From Vibrio pomeroyi (GTDB lineage Bacteria; Pseudomonadota; Gammaproteobacteria; Enterobacterales; Vibrionaceae), in assembly GCF_024347595.1 (NCBI RefSeq), contig NZ_AP025506.1, positions 2,542,001 to 2,606,000 of the forward strand: 64,000 nucleotides of DNA, read 5' to 3'. Position 1 is the first letter of the stretch. Every line of letters starts with the position of its first letter. The notes under the pieces are model-generated. The model was not told the origin of the DNA. It ran no database searches and saw only the letters and a list, made by a program, of their open reading frames with translations. Of this stretch, positions 52,101-60,705 are shown one piece after another. A program made the position numbers and the translations under genes.

Positions 52101-53528
52101 GGTTACGTGCTTCAACAAGAAGAGCTGTGTCGATATCTAAAACACTTCGGCCTTGAACCTAAGGTTCTGCATATTAATCAAAAGCACCTGCTCAAAGAAA
52201 TGGTCGTCAAACATCAGCCAAAACACATCTTTGTAGCAATGTCTGTATGGCAACAGTTGGCGATTACCGATGCCTGGATTCAACAACATGCGAGCTCAAC
52301 ACGATTCACCGTGATCAACCAAAATCCAATGCTCTCGCCTGAGCCTTTAGGCAACTCGTGGTGTTTGTCGGTTAATCCATTCCTGCCCGATAACTTGGTT
52401 CACGTTCTAACGAAGCCCGTCAGTCACGATAATCTAATCTCGCCATTAGACAACGAAACTAAAGCGCCGATCGCCACAGAGACTCGCGAACAAGCTGAAC
52501 TCAACGGCAGGCTGATTCTGGTCGCGGAAGATCACCCCATCAACCAACAAGTCATCGCTAAGCAGCTTGAAAATATCGGTGTCCACGCCGACATCGTTGA
52601 TAACGGAGTGTTGGCTCTGAACGCCTTGAAAGATAAACGCTATGGCCTATTGCTAACCGATTGCCACATGCCCGAAATGGACGGATACACACTTGCCTCA
52701 AGCATTCGTCAAATAGAACAACGCAAAGAGGAACTTAATCAAGAAACTCAAAGACTGCCAATCGTCGCGCTGACGGCAAATGCAGTGCAAGGTGAAGATG
52801 CTAACTGCTACGCACACGGCATGGATGACTTCTTGGTTAAACCCGTATCTATTAAGCAGATGAGATTAACCATTGAGAAGTGGTTACCCACAACCGACGC
52901 TTCCAACCCGACTCGTGAAACTGATGTTTACGATGCAGAGGAATTAGATACACAGAACCAGGAAGTCAGTGCTTCATCAAACTCTTCACCTAAAGACGAG
53001 GAAACCAATAAAGACGAAGAAGTCAATGAATTTTCGATGCTGTTCCAAGGTATTGAACAGAGCTTTGAGGATAATCAGAGCCTAGAGGCAAGCGAAGATC
53101 TCGTTCCTGCAAGCACCCACGACTCCTTCAGCGATACAAACAATCAAGTGATCGACTACGCCGCACTCTATGATCTCTTCGAAGATCACGATGTAGTAAT
53201 GACCTTGCTTGATGAGTTTGCCGTAAGCTTCATTGAAGAGAATAAACAGATACACGAGCTGTGGGCTAACAAGGAATACCGAGAACTTAAAACCACGGCA
53301 CACCGACTTAAAGGCGCGGCCAAAATGGTGGCATGTGACACGATTGCTTCTCCGCTCGCAATCATTGAGGCACAAGCAAACGATCTAGGAACCGAAGCCA
53401 CGGACTTAGAAAATGTTGAATCAACAATTGACGCATCAATCGAAGAAGTATTGGCAACATTCGAACGGTTTACAGAGGAGATAAACCAACTACGTCAGAC
53501 AAAAGAAAAGGCTTACTCTTATGAGTAA
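49170..53528 (+). CDS. BvgS-like hybrid sensor histidine kinase
   Basis: 1452 residues. Signal peptide (about 1-31), two tandem periplasmic SBP_bac_3 domains (about 45-270 and 285-510), one membrane helix (about 533-555, VIIGLGIFVVIFVIVFW), a short coiled coil, a PAS domain (about 570-690), HisKA with His718 in ISHEVRTPISG, HATPase (N box NNAIKFT, G boxes DTGIGIP and GTGLGLSI), a degenerate receiver-like stretch (about 960-1085), a true receiver with Asp1164 (LLTDCHMPEMDG) and Hpt with His1378 (AHRLKGAAKM). It senses a small periplasmic molecule, possibly an amino acid; ligand and target regulator are unknown. No DNA-binding response regulator is encoded beside it. Confidence 0.92.
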   Translation: MQNNATKTKTWCVAFLLSCLTVFMWPLHSLAESTPLENSSNNQVVLRVGLPSYNMVPYSYQHQTPSGNIVSEGLLINMLDEVSANAGFKYQIELYPTFSGVLSAFERGELDLLVGVSSTKERQEYMTFSEPMFSIRRAVITQNLKINDLSELATANLALEKGFALNDLLPSLLPESRITTLDSTQAAFTAIEENRVDAYIGDALALSALLREQPKDSLTLSVLPDLPADHLHFAVKKGKHKLLSRINFALEDIKEGSLQSIYNQWLAPSQHSMLLDYGTLNLTQDEKNWLDNNPSIPVGTHSNWYPYDFTNEQQQHSGLSADVLNLISNVLGVSFKSTTYLTPEAAEVAFNNGETMVLTNITPTTDKIRYMDFTQAYSFEPWVLLSRSDRLGNFAPSGTEAIGVIESSGGTTVLPSLCLTCQAVPYINHVSAFQALQKDEISFALASLHHAAPLLHQDYVGQFKITGTINEQNSAPLALAVNFRHPMLLSILNKAIGALPANELERLEKKWLTYEYQEGLSPREVAKWSVIIGLGIFVVIFVIVFWNRKMAAEIEQRKVAEQRAKAAEAHLQTLADNIDGVVLKHIQTHPQQPLNIQFSFVSAGVTDMFGLSVDSVKEHPQNLFGLISEEDLPQFEASMLDAIETGHWESEQQVQLESGEVKWVKFNSQVSNGHAIEWNTVITDITLLKKQQQALDNARQKAESATAAKSQFLATISHEVRTPISGILGLLELMQEHQLSEELLNLHGGLNQSARNLLHIVNDVLDYSKIEAGKLELNPTEIELGKVLARIVQPQSIHAQQKGLAFHYWQDPNLAQWLFADDIRLHQILNNFLNNAIKFTEHGTISLHVDVIEKNEHQQTISLTVSDTGIGIPKDRQQSLFQPFEQADKTTSRRFGGTGLGLSIALKLIEQMNGTIELSSEEGKGSHFTVTVTLPTCTPEQAVSNALALPQTLLCTSNVENTIELGVGNHSYEVYVVGYVLQQEELCRYLKHFGLEPKVLHINQKHLLKEMVVKHQPKHIFVAMSVWQQLAITDAWIQQHASSTRFTVINQNPMLSPEPLGNSWCLSVNPFLPDNLVHVLTKPVSHDNLISPLDNETKAPIATETREQAELNGRLILVAEDHPINQQVIAKQLENIGVHADIVDNGVLALNALKDKRYGLLLTDCHMPEMDGYTLASSIRQIEQRKEELNQETQRLPIVALTANAVQGEDANCYAHGMDDFLVKPVSIKQMRLTIEKWLPTTDASNPTRETDVYDAEELDTQNQEVSASSNSSPKDEETNKDEEVNEFSMLFQGIEQSFEDNQSLEASEDLVPASTHDSFSDTNNQVIDYAALYDLFEDHDVVMTLLDEFAVSFIEENKQIHELWANKEYRELKTTAHRLKGAAKMVACDTIASPLAIIEAQANDLGTEATDLENVESTIDASIEEVLATFERFTEEINQLRQTKEKAYSYE

Positions 53529-53533
53529 GCCTT
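53508..53533 (+). terminator. Hairpin overlapping the kinase stop codon
   Basis: AAGGCTTACTC-TTAT-GAGTAAGCCTT is a perfect 11-bp stem; the kinase stop codon lies inside its right arm. There is no T run after it, so it may stabilise the 3' end rather than terminate. Confidence 0.5.
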
Positions 53534-53570
53534 AGAAGTCGTTGCGTCAATACAGACAGCTCTCGCTGAA

Positions 53571-54200
53571 TTATGCAGCGGGGGCGTTATTCACTAGAAT
53601 TTCGCGAATAGACTTAAGCGTCGCTTCCGTTGAATGGTAATCCAACTCAACTTCACTAAAAATGCCATTCACTTCAAGCATTAACGTTGGGTAAGAAAAC
53701 ACACCCATCGCTTCTTTAAAGCCTAACTGGTCATCTAATTCACTTTCCAATAACTTACTAGAAAGGTCATTTTCAAACTGTTGTACGTTCATGCCTAGCT
53801 CTTCAGCCAACTGCAGGTGCGTTTCTTGACTGTGTGGCAACATCGCACGAAGGTAGTACGCATGTTGAATCGCTTCCAGCATCGCTTCATAGTGATCTTG
53901 AAAACCTGCGGCAATTACAGCACGGCACGCAGGGTAAGTGCTGCGAACAGGCTTACACTCAGTCCAAAATTCGTGGTTAAACTCGGTACCTAGCTTAGCT
54001 TCGATCTGCTTCCAGATCGCTTGCAGCTTGCCTTTCATCTCTTCTGACATCGGCTCATCAGAATCCGGAGCCAAGCCACCCACTACATAGTTAAACTCAA
54101 TGCTCGCAGGCAATTGTTGCTTCAACAACTCAAGCGTTGGCTTGTATCCCCAACACCAACTGCACATTGGATCATGCACATAATGAAGTTTTACGTTCAT
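53571..54200 (-). CDS. DsbA-family (FrnE-like) thiol oxidoreductase
   Basis: Thioredoxin-fold protein of 209 residues with CSWC (Cys13, Cys16) in VHDPMCSWCWGY and the cis-Pro loop YPTLMLEVNG. It lacks a signal peptide, so it works in the cytoplasm, unlike DsbA. Related proteins are annotated as DsbA-family or FrnE-like isomerases; substrate is unknown. Downstream of grxD with its own terminator between, consistent with a redox neighbourhood. Confidence 0.85.
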   Translation of the reverse strand: MNVKLHYVHDPMCSWCWGYKPTLELLKQQLPASIEFNYVVGGLAPDSDEPMSEEMKGKLQAIWKQIEAKLGTEFNHEFWTECKPVRSTYPACRAVIAAGFQDHYEAMLEAIQHAYYLRAMLPHSQETHLQLAEELGMNVQQFENDLSSKLLESELDDQLGFKEAMGVFSYPTLMLEVNGIFSEVELDYHSTEATLKSIREILVNNAPAA

Positions 54201-54241
54201 TGTTCGTTCCTTATCGAGTCGACTCTTCTATCAATTCCAAC

Positions 54242-54268
54242 AAAAAAGGAGCCTGATTAAGGCCCCTC
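54242..54268 (-). terminator. Terminator of grxD
   Basis: Minus-strand GGGGCCT-TAATC-AGGCTCC (one G-T pair) followed by TTTTTT, 31 bp after the grxD stop. Confidence 0.75.
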
Positions 54269-54298
54269 ATTTTAACTATTCAGCGCAAAGGCTAGAGC

Positions 54299-54637
54299 TT
54301 ACTCAGCGTCATCACCAGCAACTTTAGCTGCTGCTTCTTTGATGATTGGCTGAAGTTCGCCTTTTTGGAACATCTCAAGAATGATGTCACAACCACCGAT
54401 TAGCTCACCTTCAACCCAAAGTTGTGGGAAAGTTGGCCATTGTGCGTAAGCTGGAAGCTCTGCACGGATATCAGGGTTTTGTAGAATATCTACGTAAGCA
54501 AATTTCTCGCCACATGCCATTAGAGCTTGAGACGCTTGAGAAGAGAAACCACAGCTAGGTAGCTTAGGAGAACCTTTCATGTACAGTAGAATAGTGTTTT
54601 CTTCAATTTGCTGTTTGATTTTATCGATAGTTTCCAT
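54299..54637 (-). CDS. grxD: Monothiol glutaredoxin GrxD
   Basis: Iron-sulfur-cluster-carrying glutaredoxin of 112 residues with the monothiol active site CGFS (Cys29) in SPKLPSCGFSSQ, cis-Pro region WPTFPQLWV and GGCDIILEM. Divergent from sodB across 269 bp, a common pairing in vibrios. Confidence 0.96.
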   Translation of the reverse strand: METIDKIKQQIEENTILLYMKGSPKLPSCGFSSQASQALMACGEKFAYVDILQNPDIRAELPAYAQWPTFPQLWVEGELIGGCDIILEMFQKGELQPIIKEAAAKVAGDDAE

Positions 54638-54906
54638 TGCTTCCTCGTTAATGGATTACGGCTTTTATTGCCTTTATTCTACCCCAAACCAAAAGAATAA
54701 AAACCATATAAAAAAAGCGGTTAACAAGCTAAGCTAACAATTCACACAAAAGTGATGAAATAAGCTTTTAATAAAGTAAAAACTTGCTAAACTATATCGC
54801 AAGTCAGCAAATTGACCATGGTTGGCAGTATAGCGAGCCATGAATAATAATATCACTGGAAGCAATCGAAAGAGTTAACTCTTTCATATCAATGGAGAAT
54901 TGAGCA

Positions 54907-55491
54907 ATGGCATTTGAACTACCGGCTCTTCCTTACGCGAAAGACGCACTAGAACCACACATCTCAGCAGAAACGCTAGATTTCCACCACGGTAAGCACC
55001 ACAACACTTACGTTGTTAAGCTAAACGGTCTTATCCCAGGTACTGAGTTTGAAGGCAAAACACTAGAAGAGATCGTTAAGACTTCTACTGGTGGTGTTTT
55101 CAATAACGCTGCTCAAATCTGGAACCACACGTTCTACTGGCACTGTCTTGCTCCTAAAGCAGGCGGCGAACCAACTGGCGCTGTTGCAGAAGCTATCAAC
55201 GCTGCATTCGGTTCTTTCGAAGAATTCAAAGCGAAATTCACTGATTCAGCAATCAACAACTTCGGTTCTTCTTGGACTTGGTTAGTTAAGAAAGCTGACG
55301 GTTCTCTAGACATCGTTAACACTTCTAACGCTGCTACTCCTCTAACAGAAGAAGGTGTTACTCCACTTCTAACTGTTGACCTATGGGAACACGCTTACTA
55401 CATCGATTTCCGCAATGTTCGCCCTGACTACATGGCTGCATTCTGGAACCTAGTAAACTGGTCTTTCGTAGAAGAGAACCTAGCTAAGTAA
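54907..55491 (+). CDS. sodB: Superoxide dismutase, iron type
   Basis: Cytoplasmic Fe-SOD, 194 residues. Metal ligands lie in [13 protein letters not shown] (His), NHTFYWHCL (His) and [14 protein letters not shown] (Asp, His). The Ala-Ala-Gln of NNAAQIWNH is the Fe-type signature. Highly biased codon use. In relatives its mRNA is a target of the iron-responsive RyhB RNA; the leader was not analysed further. Confidence 0.97.
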   Translation: MAFELPALPYAKDALEPHISAETLDFHHGKHHNTYVVKLNGLIPGTEFEGKTLEEIVKTSTGGVFNNAAQIWNHTFYWHCLAPKAGGEPTGAVAEAINAAFGSFEEFKAKFTDSAINNFGSSWTWLVKKADGSLDIVNTSNAATPLTEEGVTPLLTVDLWEHAYYIDFRNVRPDYMAAFWNLVNWSFVEENLAK

Positions 55492-55532
55492 TCTATTACT
55501 TAAGCTACGCTATTTATAGCGAGTTACCTGTT

Positions 55533-55563
55533 AAAAGCTCATGCCTCGGCGTGAGCTTTTTTG
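55533..55563 (+). terminator. Terminator of sodB
   Basis: AAAAGCTCA-TGCCTCGGCG-TGAGCTTTTTT. Confidence 0.9.
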
Positions 55564-55739
55564 TATTTGTCGTATTCCTATCAATACGAACATGACGAAA
55601 AAAATCAGCCAATCAAGCCTGCTTTTTAACCTATTCTTACCTTTCTTAATCGCCCTGCATAAATTCTCTATTCGCCTGTAATTAAAGGCTAAAGTTTGCC
55701 GACTCCATGCCGTTAAAGGTGTATCAAACGAGAGGCGTC

Positions 55740-56243
55740 ATGCAAATACATACTTTAGACAAAGCAGGAATCATCAACGAACTGAAGTTCGGCATCGGAA
55801 TCAGCCAAGCGGTTGAGCAAGGTCGCCGTGCAGATTTCGCGTTGCTGCTATCTATGTTTTCTAATGATGTTCGCGATTGCACGCCCATCGATACCATTGA
55901 AGTTACAGAAACAAACGAAGATCGCCTACGCAAGCAATTTGGCGTAGCAGAACCACAGCAACTGCGTTCAAACCAATCTTCATATGAGATTTCAGCGCAA
56001 CAATCTAATCATTTTCATCAGGCTAGCCTTGCCAGCGCAAAACTCAGCCATTACTTGAAACCCGAAGCCTTGGCTTTTATGCCTGAAGATACGGCTGACT
56101 TCCCGGAAGAGGTTTACCAAAACCTTTCAGGTCACGATCGACGTAAACTGGCGAACAAGCATGTCCCTGACTTGCCTCATGCCACACTCTATAACGAGCT
56201 ATCGACTGCCCAACGTCAGTATCAAATTCAAGCTCAGGTATAA
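55740..56243 (+). CDS. VC2046/SO_2500-family hypothetical protein
   Basis: 167 residues, soluble, no membrane segment. It begins MQIHTLDKAGIINELKFGIGISQAVEQGRRADFALLL in segments I recognise as the VC2046/SO_2500 family, found beside sodB in vibrios. No domain of known function. Start placed at ATG 55740 after GAGG; a longer frame begins 33 bp earlier. Function unknown. Confidence 0.7.
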   Translation: MQIHTLDKAGIINELKFGIGISQAVEQGRRADFALLLSMFSNDVRDCTPIDTIEVTETNEDRLRKQFGVAEPQQLRSNQSSYEISAQQSNHFHQASLASAKLSHYLKPEALAFMPEDTADFPEEVYQNLSGHDRRKLANKHVPDLPHATLYNELSTAQRQYQIQAQV

Positions 56244-56518
56244 CTTCAGCCCCGCTTTCTCGATTTATTTCTGCCTCTCTATCGACTTTGTTCAATTCAC
56301 TTTCTTAAATGATTCACGTGAGTGATATGAGCCACCAGCCTTGGGCATACTCGAAACACCCGTTGTCGATTACCGCTTGAAGTTACTACAAAATGTGACG
56401 TGCCACTAAGTTCATAAAAACTTATTAATTGGCGCACCTTAGTTTGAACCAATTCACACCCATTGTATGAAATTTAACCCATTCTTATCCGACACGGATG
56501 ATTTGTTTAGGTACTGGG

Positions 56519-57202
56519 ATGGAAATAAAAAGCTCAATCATATTGGTGACATCTGCCGGCTCGCGACTGGGAGGGACGATTGCGAACCACTTTGTTAACC
56601 TTGGAGCCACAGTCATCCTTTGTGATAACGATACCGAAGCACTTCAGGCTACCTATTTACAGTGTGCCCGATTCTCTGATTCTGTTTACCACTACCCGCT
56701 CGAAAGTCATGACAACCAATCGATTCTCAGCGTGTTTGATTTTATCCAAACCACTTTCAACACCACACCCGATGTATTGGTCAATAACTGGATAAGCTCA
56801 CCAATGCCAAGCCTAATTGGTGATCAGCCCGTCAGCAGCTTTATTAATGATCTTTCTTCTATGGCATCGACCCTTTTCGCATTTGGTCAAATCAGTGCAG
56901 AGAGATTACGAGATGAAAAGAAAGAAGGCGTGATTGTGAACGTGATATCACACGATGATTTTCATGACGTATCTGGCTTAGAGAGCGCGAACTCCATGAT
57001 CACCGGATTCACACACAGTTGGGCCAAAGAACTCACCCCGTTTAAGATCCGTGTTGGTGGTGTCGTTCCCGCGATTCACAATGCCGATGGCAAGTTCAAC
57101 CGTTGTCATTGGGCACAACTGCAAGATGAACTCACCCGAACCGCAGAGTACATTATCTCTAATGATTATTTTAGCGGGCGTGTTGTTGCGGCAGAGGTTT
57201 AG
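56519..57202 (+). CDS. SDR-fold protein lacking the catalytic Tyr and Lys
   Basis: Short-chain dehydrogenase-like protein of 227 residues. The nucleotide-binding glycine motif is TSAGSRLG and the DNNxxA strand end reads LCDNDTEAL. Where active enzymes have YxxxK (as in PYSASKAA), this one has GLESANSMI, so Tyr and Lys are replaced by Glu and Ser; the preceding Ser (NVISHDD) remains. It is probably not a dehydrogenase but a binding or regulatory protein. An in-frame ATG 21 bp upstream is an alternative start. Confidence 0.75.
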   Translation: MEIKSSIILVTSAGSRLGGTIANHFVNLGATVILCDNDTEALQATYLQCARFSDSVYHYPLESHDNQSILSVFDFIQTTFNTTPDVLVNNWISSPMPSLIGDQPVSSFINDLSSMASTLFAFGQISAERLRDEKKEGVIVNVISHDDFHDVSGLESANSMITGFTHSWAKELTPFKIRVGGVVPAIHNADGKFNRCHWAQLQDELTRTAEYIISNDYFSGRVVAAEV

Positions 57203-57263
57203 CCTCGCCTATTCCTGCTCAGATAAAGTTCCTGATCTAAGGGCAATTCACAAATCAACAGCA

Positions 57264-57296
57264 TAAAAAAAGCCCCAGTCTTTCGACTGGGGCTTT
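57264..57296. terminator. Terminator between the SDR-like gene and adhE
   Basis: AAAGCCCCAGTC-TTTC-GACTGGGGCTTT; on the minus strand it is followed by seven Ts and ends adhE transcripts. It can also act on the plus strand, less strongly. Confidence 0.9.
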
Positions 57297-57360
57297 AAAC
57301 TTTTCCCGATAGATAAGTATCGTGCTAGCGAAAACTTATCTCAAAACTAATGCTTACTTA

Positions 57361-60066
57361 TTATGCGTTAGCTTTTTCTTTTTTAGCTTTTGGTGCTTTC
57401 GCTTCAGCTGGTTTTTGGTCAGCTTTCTTAAGGATAACTGTAGTACCTTCGAAAGTTTCACCTTCAACGTATGCTTCGCCGTAGTAAGAAGTTGTTAGTA
57501 CTTCTTTAAGCTCAGTGATAAGTGGGTAACGTGGGTTAGCACCTGTACACTGGTCATCGAACGCTTCAACAGCTAGCTCGTCTAGTTTAGCAACGAAATC
57601 AGACTCGTTAACACCCGCAGCTTGGATAGATAGTGGGATGTCTAGGTCTTTCTTAAGCTCTTCTAACCAAGTCAGTAGACGTTCAATCTTCTGAGCAGTA
57701 CGGTCACCAGCTTGGCTTAGGCCTAGGTGGTCAGCAACTTCAGCGTAACGACGACGTGCTTGTGGACGGTCGTACTGAGAGAATGCAGTCTGCTTAGTTG
57801 GGTTATCGTTCGCGTTGTAACGTACAACGTTTGAGATAAGTAGTGCGTTAGCAAGACCGTGTGGTAGGTGGAACTCAGCACCAATTTTGTGAGCCATTGA
57901 GTGACACACACCTAGGAATGCGTTCGCAAATGCTACACCAGCGATAGTTGCTGCGTTGTGTACTTTCTCACGAGCGATTGGGTCAGCCGCACCATTTTTG
58001 TAGCTTGATGGTAGGTATTCTTTAAGCATCTTAAGAGCTTGAAGAGCTTGACCGTCTGAGTATTCGTTCGCTAGAACAGATACGTAAGCTTCAAGAGCGT
58101 GAGTTACTGCATCGTAACCACCGAACGCTGTTAGAGACTTAGGCATGTTCATTACTAGGTTCGCATCAACGATAGCCATGTTTGGCGTGATTTCGTAGTC
58201 AGCTAGTGGGTACTTAGCACCAGTCTTGTCGTCTGTAACAACAGCGAATGGAGTAACCTCTGAACCAGTACCTGAAGTTGTAGTGATACATACAAGCTCA
58301 GCTTTTTGACCCATTTTAGGGAACTTGTAGATACGTTTACGGATATCCATAAAGCGCATTGCTAGTTCTTCGAAGTGAGTTTCTGGGTGCTCGTACATAA
58401 CCCACATGATCTTAGCAGCATCCATTGGAGAACCGCCACCTAGAGCAAGGATTACGTCAGGTTGGAAGCTCTTCATTGCTTCAGCGCCTTTCTCAACAAC
58501 AGATAGCGTTGGATCCGCTTCTACGTCGAAGAAAGTTTGAACTTCGATGCCTTGTGCTTTAAGCAGGCTAACTACGTCATCAGCGTAACCGTTGTTGAAT
58601 AGGAAACGGTCAGTTACTAGGAATGCGCGTTTCTTACCTTCTAGGTCGCTCATTGCGATTGGAAGGCTACCACGACGGAAGTAGATAGACTTAGGTAGTT
58701 TGTGCCACAACATGTTTTCAGCTCGCTTCGCTACAGTTTTCTTGTTGATAAGGTGCTTAGGACCTACGTTCTCAGAGATAGAGTTACCACCCCATGAACC
58801 ACAACCTAGAGTTAGAGAAGGTGCAACGTTGAAGTTGTACAGGTCACCGATACCACCGTGAGTAGTAGGGATGTTGATTAGGATACGAGCAGTTTTCATC
58901 TTGTCACCGAAGTAACGGATGCGGTCTGCGTTAGTATCTTGGTTAGTGTAAAGACCAGATGTGTGACCGATACCACCGATTTCAACCATAGTTACCGCTT
59001 GAGCAACAGCGTCTTCGAAGTCGTCTGCGCGGAATAGACCTAGAGTTGGAGATAGTTTCTCGTGAGCGAACTCGTCATCGTAAGAAACTTTACCAAGACC
59101 TTCACCTACAAGTACTTTTGTATCAGCAGGAACTTTAACACCAGCCATTTCAGCGATTGCTGGAGCAGGTTGACCTACGATTTTAGCGTTTAGGTTGCCG
59201 TCGATAAGAAGCACTTTACGTACTTTATCTGCGTCAGCTTTAGACAGAACGTGAGCTTTGTGAGAAGCGAAACGCTCTTTAACTTCTTCGTATACATCGC
59301 TAACAACAATTGCAGCTTGCTCAGAAGCACATACAACGCCGTTATCGAATGTTTTAGACATTAGGATAGATGCTACAGCACGTTTGATGTCAGCTGTTTC
59401 ATCGATAACTACAGGAACGTTACCAGCACCAACACCGATAGCAGGCTTACCAGAAGAGTATGCTGCTTTAACCATGCCTGGACCACCAGTAGCAAGGATA
59501 AGTGCGATACCGTCGTGCTTCATAAGCGCGTTAGAAAGCTCTACAGATGGTTGGTCGATCCAACCGATGATGTCTTTTGGAGCACCAGCTGCAACAGCTG
59601 CGTCTAGAACCAGTTTCGCTGCGTCGTTAGTTGAGTTCTTTGCACGTGGGTGTGGCGAGAAGATGATGCCGTTACGTGTCTTAAGAGAAATTAGAGATTT
59701 GAAGATTGCTGTAGAAGTTGGGTTCGTTGTTGGAACGATACCACAGATGATACCTACAGGCTCAGCGATAGTCATTGTGCCTAGGTTATCATCTTCTTCT
59801 AAGATGCCACATGTTTTTTCGTCTTTGTATTTGTTGTAGATAAATTCAGATGCAAAGTGGTTTTTGATAACCTTATCTTCAACAATACCCATTCCAGATT
59901 CAGCAACTGCTTGTTGTGCAAGTGGAATACGAGCGTGGTTAGCAGCAAGAGAAGCTGCGCGGAAGATTGCGTCTACTTTCTCTTGAGAGAATGTTGCAAA
60001 CTCTTCTTGTGCTGCTTTAACGCGAGCTACTAGAGCATCAAGTTCCGCTAAGTTAGTTACAGGCAT
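57361..60066 (-). CDS. adhE: Bifunctional acetaldehyde-CoA/alcohol dehydrogenase AdhE
   Basis: Reduces acetyl-CoA to acetaldehyde and then ethanol with NADH during fermentation; forms spirosomes. 901 residues: N-terminal aldehyde dehydrogenase (about 1-440, catalytic Cys246 in GVVCASEQ) and C-terminal iron-containing alcohol dehydrogenase (about 450-870; GGGSPMDAAK, metal-site GGYDAVTHALEAY, CHSMAHKIGAEFHLPHG in segments). A Lys/Ala-rich tail (about 875-901) extends past the catalytic domain. Highly biased codons. RBS AGGAG. An FNR-like site lies 132 bp upstream. Confidence 0.97.
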   Translation of the reverse strand: MPVTNLAELDALVARVKAAQEEFATFSQEKVDAIFRAASLAANHARIPLAQQAVAESGMGIVEDKVIKNHFASEFIYNKYKDEKTCGILEEDDNLGTMTIAEPVGIICGIVPTTNPTSTAIFKSLISLKTRNGIIFSPHPRAKNSTNDAAKLVLDAAVAAGAPKDIIGWIDQPSVELSNALMKHDGIALILATGGPGMVKAAYSSGKPAIGVGAGNVPVVIDETADIKRAVASILMSKTFDNGVVCASEQAAIVVSDVYEEVKERFASHKAHVLSKADADKVRKVLLIDGNLNAKIVGQPAPAIAEMAGVKVPADTKVLVGEGLGKVSYDDEFAHEKLSPTLGLFRADDFEDAVAQAVTMVEIGGIGHTSGLYTNQDTNADRIRYFGDKMKTARILINIPTTHGGIGDLYNFNVAPSLTLGCGSWGGNSISENVGPKHLINKKTVAKRAENMLWHKLPKSIYFRRGSLPIAMSDLEGKKRAFLVTDRFLFNNGYADDVVSLLKAQGIEVQTFFDVEADPTLSVVEKGAEAMKSFQPDVILALGGGSPMDAAKIMWVMYEHPETHFEELAMRFMDIRKRIYKFPKMGQKAELVCITTTSGTGSEVTPFAVVTDDKTGAKYPLADYEITPNMAIVDANLVMNMPKSLTAFGGYDAVTHALEAYVSVLANEYSDGQALQALKMLKEYLPSSYKNGAADPIAREKVHNAATIAGVAFANAFLGVCHSMAHKIGAEFHLPHGLANALLISNVVRYNANDNPTKQTAFSQYDRPQARRRYAEVADHLGLSQAGDRTAQKIERLLTWLEELKKDLDIPLSIQAAGVNESDFVAKLDELAVEAFDDQCTGANPRYPLITELKEVLTTSYYGEAYVEGETFEGTTVILKKADQKPAEAKAPKAKKEKANA

Positions 60067-60705
60067 GGTGGATCTCCTAAAATAATAAATATTAAAAACT
60101 TTTTATTAAATTCGCTGCTTGCCGTTAACCTTAAACACCAGCGTTCTTAGTAAATTGCTTTCAGGGCTGAGTATATTATTTCACAGTGTGAAAAAAATTG
60201 ACCCAGATCAGTTACCCAAAAAGAATTAACCAGAAAGTAGTAAGGCAATCGCAAAAATAAACTTAAGACTATGATTTATATGGCTTAATATCACACTTTT
60301 CGTTCGTGCAAAAAACAAGCAAACAGACAACTTTTTTCTACATTGCGTCATAAACTGTAAAAAAGTTTCATTTTTAGTCAGCTCACTTACATGTATACGG
60401 CCAAAACTGTGCTACTGAGAGTATATCCATACCGTTGCAACGAGCTAGAAACTGTCATAATTTTTATTAAAAGCGTGCGTGAGATAACATTTAGTTCAAA
60501 TCAAGTTACAACACGAAACACGAGAAAACATTTTGCAACACTGACATTACACATCTCACACTCAATTAGTTTTTCTAAAAAATAGCCCCTTCTTCAAGTT
60601 AGTTTTTTTCATTCGCTCTCATTGAATTTGTCCCTTACATTACGCACTCTGACAAAGGTCAGATCAAACCCACTATCCTACTTAACGTTACTGGAGATCG
60701 CTCTC
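60067..60705. other. Divergent promoter region of adhE and the MarC-like gene
   Basis: 640 bp, AT-rich, without a believable gene. It includes a perfect palindrome TTTCACAGTGTGAAA at 60179-60193, an FNR-like box next to it, and TGAC-AAAG-GTCA at about 60652-60663 near the plus-strand gene. Long leader for adhE is likely, as in enterics. Confidence 0.5.
60198..60211. promoter_or_regulatory. FNR-like box upstream of adhE
   Basis: TTGAC-CCAG-ATCAG matches the TTGAT-N4-ATCAA consensus at 8 of 10 positions. It is adjacent to a 15-bp palindrome (TTTCACAGTGTGAAA). Fits anaerobic control of adhE; not tested. Confidence 0.4.

Noticed and set aside
60391..60585. 64-codon plus-strand frame upstream of the MarC-like gene
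   Set aside because: It lies in the long AT-rich adhE promoter region with no Shine-Dalgarno.
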